This document shows positions 34,858-42,439 of a stretch of 64,000 nt of DNA, piece after piece. Position numbers and translations under genes: made by a program. Source of the DNA: Parabacteroides sp. PF5-6 (lineage in GTDB: Bacteria; Bacteroidota; Bacteroidia; Bacteroidales; Tannerellaceae); the NCBI RefSeq assembly GCF_029504695.1, contig NZ_JAQFIN010000017.1, positions 1-64,000 on the forward strand. The letters run 5' to 3'. The notes under the pieces are model-generated. The model was not told the DNA's origin and did no database searches. It saw only the letters and a program-made list of their open reading frames with translations. Position 1 is the first letter of the stretch. The number at the start of each line of letters is the position of its first letter.

Positions 34858-36216
34858 TTATTCGTCAAAAAGCTTGTTGAATTCATCCATAGACACCTCT
34901 TTGGTATCCAGTTTGACATGCTCTTTCAACCAACCGACCAATTTATCTTCCAACGCGCGATCGATCAGATTCTGGAATGTTTCTTTGTTCTTGAACATAT
35001 CCTGCGCATAGTTATCCAGGATATCATCGGGAACAGTCAGCATGCCGTATTGTGCGAACTGTGCTTTGGCGACTTTGCGTGCCAATGCCTTCACATCTTC
35101 CTCTTCGACCTTGAGGTCGTTCTTGGCGATCAGGTTTTCTTTGACCAGATGGTATTTCAGGTCGTCGACGATCTGTGGGAATTCATCTTCGATCTTTTCC
35201 GGTGTATTCTTTTCGTTAGCCGCCAACAGCCAGCGTTTCAACAGGTCGTCGGCAAACTTCAGGTCGCCGGCTTTCTTAATCAGCATTTCCCGCGCGTCTT
35301 TCAGGAATTTGTAATCCACCTGCGGAGCGAATTGCTCGGCCAGGATCTCGCGGATCTTCGTGCGGAACTCATCGGCAGTGGCTACTGCGCCTTCGCCGAA
35401 TACCTTGTCGAACAATTCCGTGTTCAGTTCGCTTTCTTTGTAACGAGTGATTTCTTTGATCTCAAAGCTGAAGTCGCCGTTTGTTTCGGCCACCTGGTCT
35501 TTTTCGATCTTCAGGAAAGCGGCGATCTCGGCTTCTGCTCCTTCGTAAGCTTTGAAAGGATTGAATACCACTACGGAATTTACCGTGGCGCTCATGAATT
35601 TCGCTTTTTCCTCTTCATCTTTGATATACATCGGCATGATCGTGGCTTCTTCCGTCTGGATTCCGCCTTCTTTGGGCAGGTCGCCGTCTAACTGGGCCAC
35701 CACACCTTTGATCATATCTTTTTCTTCCACATCGTTTGCCGGCTCGTATGTGCCGAAGTTCGCCCGGTAGCTGTCGATCTGCTTTTCGACCATCTCGTCG
35801 TCGATCGAAACGGCATAATAAGGCACTTTCGTTTTCTTATTCAGTTCAATCTGGATCTCGGGAGCCAGCGCTACATCAAAGACGAATTCGAACGTCTCGT
35901 CGGTATCGAAATTGATTTCTTTCTGTTCCGTTTCGTTGGGCAAGGGCTCGCCTAAGATATTCAGCTTCTCTTCACGGATATATTTGTATAAGCTTTCGGA
36001 AAGCAATTTGTTGACTTCGTCTGCCAATACCGATTTGCCATACAGTTTCTTAATCATTCCCATCGGTACCATTCCTTTGCGGAATCCCGGGACATTGGCT
36101 TTCTGACGGAAGTTACGTAAACTCTTCTCTACCGGTCCGGCGTAGTCTTCTTTTCCGATTTCCATTTTAATAATACCACGCGTGGTATCATCGCTTTTTG
36201 CAAGTGAAATATTCAT
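34858..36216 (-). CDS. tig: Trigger factor
   Basis: A 452-residue protein. The ribosome-binding signature reads VPGFRKGMVPMG (about 44-55), close to the GFRxGKxP consensus. The central FKBP-like PPIase domain is diverged (KDMIKGVVAQLDGD...), as is usual in Bacteroidetes, and the C-terminal arm is mostly helical. It binds nascent chains at the ribosome exit. First gene of the clp cluster; a TAATTTTG promoter box lies at 36266-36273 on this strand. Confidence 0.93.
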   Translation of the reverse strand: MNISLAKSDDTTRGIIKMEIGKEDYAGPVEKSLRNFRQKANVPGFRKGMVPMGMIKKLYGKSVLADEVNKLLSESLYKYIREEKLNILGEPLPNETEQKEINFDTDETFEFVFDVALAPEIQIELNKKTKVPYYAVSIDDEMVEKQIDSYRANFGTYEPANDVEEKDMIKGVVAQLDGDLPKEGGIQTEEATIMPMYIKDEEEKAKFMSATVNSVVVFNPFKAYEGAEAEIAAFLKIEKDQVAETNGDFSFEIKEITRYKESELNTELFDKVFGEGAVATADEFRTKIREILAEQFAPQVDYKFLKDAREMLIKKAGDLKFADDLLKRWLLAANEKNTPEKIEDEFPQIVDDLKYHLVKENLIAKNDLKVEEEDVKALARKVAKAQFAQYGMLTVPDDILDNYAQDMFKNKETFQNLIDRALEDKLVGWLKEHVKLDTKEVSMDEFNKLFDE

Positions 36217-36265
36217 GCTGAATCTTTTATTTAATTAGTTTATAGTCTTTTCCAAATTCAGGCTG

Positions 36266-36273
36266 CAAAATTA
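36266..36273 (-). promoter_or_regulatory. TAATTTTG -7 box upstream of tig
   Basis: On the minus strand TAATTTTG matches TAnnTTTG, about 50 bp before the tig ATG. The -33 element is not clear. Confidence 0.45.
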
Positions 36274-36436
36274 GAGTTAATCTTTCAATCTCGCAAATGC
36301 TACGCCTGGAAAGTTGATTAAAATAAGTCAATTACATCAGCCGTCGGATGCGGATCGGCTTGAAAAAACAGCCCCGGATTCGACTAATCCGAAGCCCCGG
36401 GGTAAACGAAAGAGTTCCAGCCTATTGCACCTATTC

Positions 36437-36487
36437 CCGGCAGGAGTATTCACTTGTTGATAATTATCAACAAACAAATACTCTCGC
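36437..36487. repeat. Single-unit GTTGATAATTATCAAC palindrome with GAGTATT/AATACTC flanks
   Basis: TTGTTGATAATTATCAACAA (36454-36473) is a perfect 20-bp palindrome, flanked symmetrically by GAGTATT and AATACTC (36445-36483). The flanks match those of the four-unit array at 12432-12549. Confidence 0.85.
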
Positions 36488-36642
36488 CAAAAACCGAACA
36501 AACACATTCAGATTCCTCCGATTTGTCTTGGGTTTTGATTATCCGTGGTTGTAGGGTTTTATTCCTGGGATCGCCTGTCCGGACGGTGTTTTCTTTGAAT
36601 AAGTTGTGGACTTTTGCTACGGCTTTATACGTTCGTTTTTCG

Positions 36643-36650
36643 TATCTTTG
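36643..36650 (+). promoter_or_regulatory. TATCTTTG -7 box abutting the regulator start
   Basis: TATCTTTG ends 5 bp before the ATG at 36656. Transcription would begin at or inside the first codons, so either the mRNA is leaderless or the true start is further downstream. Confidence 0.55.
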
Positions 36651-36655
36651 TGGGT

Positions 36656-38380
36656 ATGAACGCCAAAAGGATTGTATTGTTGATGGGGTGTCTGACCGTT
36701 TTTACCCTGTGGGCCGGTGATACGACCGGCGAAGAAAATCAAGAGATAAAACGGCTATTTGCCTTGATCGAAGAGCATTTTTATACCTGCCCGGATCAAG
36801 GTATCCAATATGTGTATGAATTGGAGGCAGAGGCCGGCCGGCAGGGGGATGCGCACTGGCAGGCCTACGCGAAAGCCAAGCGGGTGGAGTATTACTATCC
36901 GATGTTCGATCACGACAGTATATTTGCCGCGGCGCGCGACGCCGAGGAGTTTGCCCGACGGCATAAGGAATACCATTACCTGTTTCTGGTGCAGCAAACC
37001 CTGATCCAGCGCTATACCAACGAAGGGCGGTTCGCGCTGGGGCTCGATAAGGCGCGCACGATGCTCGGTGAGAGCCGGACGTTAGGCAGCCAAGAAGATC
37101 ATGCCCGCGCCGTAGCGGCGATGGCGAACCTCTACAAGCACCTGGGACGTTACGCGGAGGCGATCGAAGGACACCGCGAGAGCCTGCGTCTGTTGGCCGC
37201 TGCCGGCAAGGGACCGGAAGAGCCGTTGGCGCTCGAGAACTACCGTGAGGTGGCGATGGCCTGTCTGTGCCTTCACCAATACGACCAGGCCTTATTGTAT
37301 GCCGACTCCATGCGGATCGCGATTGCCCGGATGGAAGCCGACGGGATATCCGACGATTCCGAATCCTTGTTTATCGCCGAATACCTCACCACCGAAGCCC
37401 ATACCGCGCAGGGCGACCTCGACAGTGCCGCCTTGGCCCTTGTCCGGATGGATCGCCTTTATTCGCCCGGTTATCCCCAGTCGTTCCTGTTTCTGCAGCT
37501 CCAGGCACGCGCGAACTTCCTCCGTGCCAAAGGGGAGTATGCCGGGGCCTATGCTGCGAACGAGGAATTATTGGCCTTGGCCGATCGTTTGAAAATCACT
37601 AAAGAGATCCCTCAACTCCTGCGCGATAAAGCCGGGATCTTGCGCCTGTTGGGACGGACGGCTGAAGCACTGCCTTTCCTCGAAGAAGCGTTCGACCGGC
37701 AAAAGGCAAACGACACGGCGACCCACAACCGCCAGCTCGACGAATTACATACCCTCTACCATGTCGATCAGATCGAAACGCGGGCGCGCGAAGATGCCCT
37801 GCGGTTGCGTTTCTCGCGGAAGCTGGCGTTGGCGTTGGGCTTGATTCTGGCGCTGTCGCTGGTGATCCTCTGCCTGATCGTCTGGCAGGTACGCCGTATC
37901 CGTGCCAAAAACCAAGGGCTGGTGCGCCGTATCCGCCAACAGGAACGGCTTATGACGGAGCTTGAAGCCTGTCAGGCGGAGATCCGCCGGCTGCGTGTAC
38001 AGCTTGCTGCGCACGAACCGGAACCGCCGATCGACGAGGCCGGCGCGCTTTATGCACGCCTCCGGCAACTAATGGCCGACAGTCAGCCGTATACCGACCC
38101 GGCATTCAACTGGAAAGGCTTGGTTGCCCTCTTGGATAGCAACGAACGTGCCCTGCGCAACGCCCTGAAAACTCACCTGGACCTGACCGTCTCCGAATAC
38201 CTTACGCTGTTACGCCTCGACCACGCCCAACGCCTATTGACGGATACCGACTATACGATCGAAGCCATTGGTGCCGATTCCGGTTTCGGCTCCCGCAATA
38301 CCTTCTACCGTCTTTTCCGCGAATACTACGGGCTGACACCGTATGAATTCCGGAAAACAAAGGGGGTGATGAATGATTGA
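36656..38380 (+). CDS. TPR - transmembrane - AraC-type transcriptional regulator
   Basis: A 574-residue protein with a signal-like N-terminus (IVLLMGCLTVFTLWAG), TPR-like helical repeats over about 25-370 (AMANLYKHLGRYAEAIEGHRESL, for example), a membrane helix at about 390-415 (LALALGLILALSLVILCLIVW), a coiled coil (RRIRQQERLMTELEACQAEIRRL) and a C-terminal AraC HTH domain ending GFGSRNTFYRLFREYYGLTPYEFR. The sensor TPRs should face the periplasm and the DNA-binding domain the cytoplasm. It lies 389 bp upstream of the GLUG adhesin gene and is a good candidate regulator of it. Start chosen after the TATCTTTG box. Confidence 0.9.
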   Translation: MNAKRIVLLMGCLTVFTLWAGDTTGEENQEIKRLFALIEEHFYTCPDQGIQYVYELEAEAGRQGDAHWQAYAKAKRVEYYYPMFDHDSIFAAARDAEEFARRHKEYHYLFLVQQTLIQRYTNEGRFALGLDKARTMLGESRTLGSQEDHARAVAAMANLYKHLGRYAEAIEGHRESLRLLAAAGKGPEEPLALENYREVAMACLCLHQYDQALLYADSMRIAIARMEADGISDDSESLFIAEYLTTEAHTAQGDLDSAALALVRMDRLYSPGYPQSFLFLQLQARANFLRAKGEYAGAYAANEELLALADRLKITKEIPQLLRDKAGILRLLGRTAEALPFLEEAFDRQKANDTATHNRQLDELHTLYHVDQIETRAREDALRLRFSRKLALALGLILALSLVILCLIVWQVRRIRAKNQGLVRRIRQQERLMTELEACQAEIRRLRVQLAAHEPEPPIDEAGALYARLRQLMADSQPYTDPAFNWKGLVALLDSNERALRNALKTHLDLTVSEYLTLLRLDHAQRLLTDTDYTIEAIGADSGFGSRNTFYRLFREYYGLTPYEFRKTKGVMND

Positions 38381-38769
38381 TTTTTAGCCTTTCTGCCGAG
38401 ATTTGTGACCTTTACAACATCTTTGGCGTTAGAGTCGATGATAAGAAGTCCCGTATATAAATATGAAATATTATAATCATATCTATAATATTCCGCGGAA
38501 AATGTTCTTTTTGAAGTTATAACTTAAGTTTTTTCTGCTCTGATAGGTGGATCGTTTGGAGAATTACAACTGATTGAAATACTCTATTATATTAGCTCTT
38601 ATATCATCTGTAATGTCAATGCAGGATTTCCAGAACCCTTAGGACTCATACTTATTTAGCTTCTTTGCCGAAGTTTGACACATTCTTGCCGAAGAATGAG
38701 ACATCGTTTGGCGGAAGGGGACGTACTTTTGCGCCTGATATTTTATCTATTCACGTCAAAACAAGTAGA
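38381..38769. other. Intergenic region upstream of GLUG adhesin
   Basis: No gene. It holds a motif TTTCTGCCGAGATTTGTGAC (about 38390), the paired repeats at 38661-38702 and a TACTTTTG box at 38724-38731, 38 bp before the adhesin ATG. Confidence 0.6.
38661..38702. promoter_or_regulatory. Paired TTGCCGAAGWWTGASAC direct repeats, 21-bp offset
   Basis: TTCTTTGCCGAAGTTTGACAC (one base over 20 avoided here by position: 38661-38681) is followed directly by a second 21-bp copy at 38682-38702. The reverse complements of the paired repeats at 3229-3268 and 43910-43949 share TTTGC/TTTCC, GA and TTTGA-AC positions with the same 21-bp offset. A TACTTTTG box follows at 38724-38731. Likely activator site; binding by the upstream AraC protein is inferred. 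Confidence 0.5.
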
Positions 38770-41550
38770 ATGAAGAAACGATTACTTTATGTGTTGGCTC
38801 TGTGTGTGAGCCTGAGTGTGCAATGGGCGACGGCCCAAATCAGCTTCGCCGGTGGCGATGGAACGGCAGAGGATCCCTGGCAAATCAGTAATGCCGAACA
38901 ATTAAACTTATTGCGTAACTATTTGGGTGACGTACATGGTGACAAATATTTTATCCTGACGACCCATATCGACCTGAGCACTTTTCTTTCCGAAGGCAAT
39001 CCCGGCTATAACAATGGCAAAGGGTGGGAGTCAATCGGAACGTATACCAATAACTTTTATGGAAACCTCGATGGCCAGGGATATACCATCAGCGGACTCT
39101 GGGCCGATCGGGGAGTGGAAACAGATGAAGAAGAATATATTGCTCTTTTCGGGGGGATTGAAGAGGCTACCTTACAGCATATATGTATAGAGATCGCCGC
39201 CGAAGGCATCAAAGGCTATGGATATGTCGGAGGATTGGTAGGGTACGCTTTCAAAAGCTCTATTTCCGGTTGTTCCGTTGTCGGTCAGGGGATAATAAGT
39301 GGTATTGCTGGTGTTGGAGGGCTGGCAGGATATACCTCTAAGAGTAGCGTGAGTCAATGTTTTGCTACGGTGGACATTGAAATACTGGAGAGAAAAGACC
39401 GAAGCAGTCTCCTTGTGGCTGCCTTTGGAGGGCTGATAGGGAAATCCGGCGATGATATCTCCCTGTCGGACTCATATGCTACCGGAGATATTTCTCTGGC
39501 AAATGCCGGAGGGGAATATACGAGTCAATTGCTTTATTTAGGCGGTTTAACCGGTTCTTTCAGTTCCGATATAATGACGCGTTGTTATGCCACGGGTAAA
39601 GTAGAAGCCTCTACATCAGACCCCACTAAAGTATTAGCTGGTGGCCTGATCGGATATAACTGGACCAAAGAGGAGGACACGATTACTTTTTCCTTTTTCA
39701 ATGTGGAGGTAAATGGGAAAGGCATTGGTGAAAATCATGCGAGTAATGCGACTGTTCCCGGCAAAACCCTTGCGGAGTTACAGCTGGCAGACACCTATAC
39801 GGATTGGGCAGATTTCTCTTCCACCTGGTATTTCCCTGTAACCGGAGGCACGCCTAATTTGCAAGTCTTTCTGTTTGCCGGCGGAGATGGCTCCGAAGGC
39901 GATCCGTTCCGGATCTGTACCGCGGCGCAACTGGCAGAACTCAATCGCTATCTGGGTGAAGCTCATAATGGCAAACACTTTATCCTTGCGGCTGATATCG
40001 ATATGGCGACCTACCTGTCCGAAGGCAATCCCGGCTATAACGAGGGCAAAGGATGGACGCCGATAGGGAGTGAAATGTACGATAATGTCTTTCAGGCAAC
40101 TCTCGATGGCCGGATGAAAACCATTCGCGGCTTGTGGATTAATGAGGAATATAAAAAGAATTATAATGATGTAGCCCTTTTCGGAGCGATAGGATATCAA
40201 GGAGAGATCAGCAACCTGAGTGTGGAAATCGCGGAGAGAGGGATTTTTGGGAACTCGGATGCTGCTGGTTTTGCAGCCACTAATTATGGTTCTATCACCT
40301 CTTGTTCGGTGACCGGGGAGGTAAAGGCGGATGCTTACGAAAGTGTTATTGGCGGTTTGGTGGGCATTAATTATGGCTCTGTCACCTCTTGTTTTATGAT
40401 AGGAAATGTTTCTGCAATAGGTGGTAATACCAATCATCTCGGCGGTTTGGTTGGGGCTAATGGAGGAGAAATCACTTCTTGTTATGCCGTCGCAAGTGTA
40501 AAGATAGAAGAAGATGAAGAAGGGAAAAGTGGCGGATCTCATTATGTTGGCGGTTTGGTCGGCACAAATGAGGGACAGATTACTTCTTGTTATGCCGCCG
40601 GTGAGGTGGAGATTGAAGGAGGAGAAGGAATGAGTCTGGCCGGCGGTTTGGTTGGAGGCAATATGGGAATACTCAGTGCTTCTTATTCCATCGCAACTGT
40701 AAAGGCAAGTGGCGAGATGGCTTTAGCCGGTGGTCTGGTTGGACTGACCACAATCATGGCGCCTGTACCTACCGATTGTTTCTACCTCAAAGAAGCGGGG
40801 CACAATGAAGAACTGTTTGGTTTGGGCCTATTGGTCTCGGGAGCGGGTTTTGTCCCCTGCACCAGTGAATATGACGGTATCTCACCACAGGATGCCGTTG
40901 GCATGACCACGAAAGCCACTTTCGCGGCCTGGGACTTCACGCCCTGGACAATCCGGGAGCGCAAAACCGCCCCTTACTTCCCCTGGCAACCCGAACCCTA
41001 TCCGGAACTGGAGGTGGAAGAAGCGTTTCCCAGTATCTATCACACGCTCACCCTCTCCGTAGGGGAAGGAATTGTACTTTATGGCCTGACAGCGGGCGAA
41101 CATACCCTTGCCGAAGGCGACCACCTCTACCTGCAATTCTTGCCCGAAGATATTTCGCTCACAGCCGAAGATATTCTCTTCCGGGTGGATGGCGTAGAGA
41201 CTGCGTTCAACGACTTCGGTGCCGGTCATTATTACTCTTACCTGCTGAATCCCATCACCGCGGATCATACGATCGAGATCAGTCTGAAAGAAAATAAACC
41301 GGATCCCAACCCCGATACGACGGGTCAAATGGATCTTTCCTTCGGACAGATCCATTTGACAATGGACAATGGACAATTGACAATTGACAATGAAATGGCC
41401 AATGCGGTCGACGTCGCCATCTACAGCGTCACCGGCCAAAACGTCGTGTCGCTTCGTGCCCTTCGCGGTTCAAAAACCTTCGCGTTGCCCAGCGGTATTT
41501 ATGTGGTCCACGCCGGAAAACAGACGTGGAAGGTCATGGTTAATGATTAA
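38770..41550 (+). CDS. GLUG-repeat surface protein with T9SS C-terminal domain
   Basis: A 926-residue protein starting MKKRLLYVLALCVSLSVQW (signal peptide). Two long homologous halves begin FAGGDGTAEDPWQI (about 24) and FAGGDGSEGDPFRI (about 376), each with a YLSEGNPGYN-type segment and several GLUG motifs (GGLVGYA, SGCSV, CYATGKV). Then come the YHTLTLSV...DGVETAFN module (about 755-840) shared with the proteins at 1 and 61615, a repeat-coded linker (TMDNGQLTIDNE) and a T9SS-type C-terminal domain with IYSVTGQNVVSLRAL and LPSGIYVV. Export and surface attachment through T9SS are expected. Frame upstream of ATG 38770 overlaps the regulatory repeats and is rejected. Confidence 0.88.
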   Translation: MKKRLLYVLALCVSLSVQWATAQISFAGGDGTAEDPWQISNAEQLNLLRNYLGDVHGDKYFILTTHIDLSTFLSEGNPGYNNGKGWESIGTYTNNFYGNLDGQGYTISGLWADRGVETDEEEYIALFGGIEEATLQHICIEIAAEGIKGYGYVGGLVGYAFKSSISGCSVVGQGIISGIAGVGGLAGYTSKSSVSQCFATVDIEILERKDRSSLLVAAFGGLIGKSGDDISLSDSYATGDISLANAGGEYTSQLLYLGGLTGSFSSDIMTRCYATGKVEASTSDPTKVLAGGLIGYNWTKEEDTITFSFFNVEVNGKGIGENHASNATVPGKTLAELQLADTYTDWADFSSTWYFPVTGGTPNLQVFLFAGGDGSEGDPFRICTAAQLAELNRYLGEAHNGKHFILAADIDMATYLSEGNPGYNEGKGWTPIGSEMYDNVFQATLDGRMKTIRGLWINEEYKKNYNDVALFGAIGYQGEISNLSVEIAERGIFGNSDAAGFAATNYGSITSCSVTGEVKADAYESVIGGLVGINYGSVTSCFMIGNVSAIGGNTNHLGGLVGANGGEITSCYAVASVKIEEDEEGKSGGSHYVGGLVGTNEGQITSCYAAGEVEIEGGEGMSLAGGLVGGNMGILSASYSIATVKASGEMALAGGLVGLTTIMAPVPTDCFYLKEAGHNEELFGLGLLVSGAGFVPCTSEYDGISPQDAVGMTTKATFAAWDFTPWTIRERKTAPYFPWQPEPYPELEVEEAFPSIYHTLTLSVGEGIVLYGLTAGEHTLAEGDHLYLQFLPEDISLTAEDILFRVDGVETAFNDFGAGHYYSYLLNPITADHTIEISLKENKPDPNPDTTGQMDLSFGQIHLTMDNGQLTIDNEMANAVDVAIYSVTGQNVVSLRALRGSKTFALPSGIYVVHAGKQTWKVMVND

Positions 41551-41567
41551 TGCCGGACGTCCCGGAA

Positions 41568-41651
41568 AAAAAGCCGCCGGCCTTTTCCAAAAGGCCGGCA
41601 GAGTTTTGCAAAAGGCCGGCGGCTTTTTTGAAAAGGCCGGCGGCTTTTTGA
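41568..41651. repeat. Four 21-bp AAAAGGCCGGC units after the GLUG adhesin
   Basis: Units start at 41568, 41589, 41610 and 41631. The first reads as the reverse form (AAAAAGCCGCCGGCCTTTTCC over 21 bp). A-tracts, GC cores and T-tracts could form terminator-like hairpins 18 bp after the stop codon. Same family as 22469-22552 and 60497-60559. Confidence 0.85.
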
Positions 41652-41842
41652 GGCTCTCAAAATGTTTTGTTTTTAAAGCTTCGTATTTCGGTATGTTTTA
41701 AGCGTTTGTATTATTGAACGGGTGTTTTGTCGCTATCCGCCCTTTACCCGATGGGGGGGGTGGGTAAAGGGGCGGTGCGACATGGAACACTGAGGGGACA
41801 GTTTTCCTAACATGGAATGTATAAATGTATATATAGAAGGGG

Positions 41843-42127
41843 TTAATATTGCTGAAAGTCTTCTTTCAAGTCGCGCATCTCCGGATTGAACCGGCGGATG
41901 GTATGGCGAAGCAGCTCTTTATCCATATTTTCGAGGACTAACTTATAGCCCAGCCCGTCGTTCAGATAGGGAAACTGGCGGTAGAAAAGCAGAAACCGGT
42001 CTCCGAGCTCATGCAACATCCGGGGCACTTCATCGGCATAACGTATGCGCGGTTTCAAATCCGTCGGCTCCATATAGATATAGATCCAACAAAGGTCGTT
42101 TAAAGGGTATTTTTGTGTCGTATGCAT
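41843..42127 (-). CDS. Small GIY-YIG-like protein, paralogue
   Basis: A 94-residue protein. It shares LCWIYIY, the R-Y-A-D-EVPRML stretch, LLFYRQFPY, GLGYKLVLENM and a final L-K-EDF segment with the protein at 2840-3133, about the same length. As there, the GIY- and YIG-like tyrosines are only partly kept, so nuclease function is doubtful. A broken paralogue ends 6-7 bp upstream on the same strand, and the two GLUG adhesin genes flank the pair. Not recognised as a named family. Confidence 0.75.
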   Translation of the reverse strand: MHTTQKYPLNDLCWIYIYMEPTDLKPRIRYADEVPRMLHELGDRFLLFYRQFPYLNDGLGYKLVLENMDKELLRHTIRRFNPEMRDLKEDFQQY

Positions 42128-42133
42128 CTTTTA

Positions 42134-42303
42134 TTATTGTTTTAACTTGTTCGAATGACAAAGCTGAAGAAACTCTTCCTTCAGGTCCTGTATGACGGGA
42201 TTCATGCCCCGGATGGTCTGCCATAGGGTTTCTTTTTCCACATGGGCGAGAAACAATTTGTGACTGATTCCGTCTACCGTTGTACCGAATTGCCGGTAAT
42301 ACA
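42134..42303 (-). pseudogene. GIY-YIG-like gene fragment, 5' half missing
   Basis: From 42303 downward the minus strand encodes CLYYRQFGTTVDGISHKLFL, then an Asn-Pro segment and DLKEEFLQLCHSNKLKQ-stop (TAA 42134-42136), a clear match to the C-terminal 55 residues of the two intact paralogues. The N-terminal half with WIYI/IGY is absent: the sequence switches abruptly at 42303 into the end of an AraC-type gene on the other strand. A deletion or recombination joined the two. Confidence 0.75.
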
Positions 42304-42402
42304 GGCACCCGCAAGACCTTCACCCGCCTCTTCCGCGAACGCTACGGCATGAGTCCGTCGGAGTTTCGCCGTATTGCTGCGGAAGAAAAGGTGAAATCTT
42401 AA
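42304..42402 (+). pseudogene. AraC-type regulator remnant (last 32 codons)
   Basis: The plus strand encodes GTRKTFTRLFRERYGMSPSE and then FRRIAAEEKVKS-stop (TAA 42400-42402). This equals the final helix-turn-helix of AraC proteins and aligns with GFGSRNTFYRLFREYYGLTP of the regulator at 36656. All upstream domains are gone. It suggests that a second regulator gene once faced the GIY-like gene here. Confidence 0.8.
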
Positions 42403-42439
42403 CCTTATACCCCATAAGGGAGGGTAGAGGGTGCATGAC

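Larger units (their letters stand above)
36217..36655. other. Intergenic region with tig and regulator promoters and a 39-bp palindrome
   Basis: No gene. It contains the tig promoter box (36266-36273, minus), a GC-rich dyad at about 36371-36402, the GTTGATAATTATCAAC palindrome (36437-36487) and the promoter of the AraC-type regulator. Confidence 0.6.

Noticed and set aside
36371-36402. Terminator for the tig cluster
   Set aside because: The GC dyad lies upstream of tig, not at the end of a transcript on either strand, and has no T-run.
38665-38769. Longer start for the GLUG adhesin
   Set aside because: These codons cover the operator-like repeats and promoter box, and the signal peptide begins at 38770.
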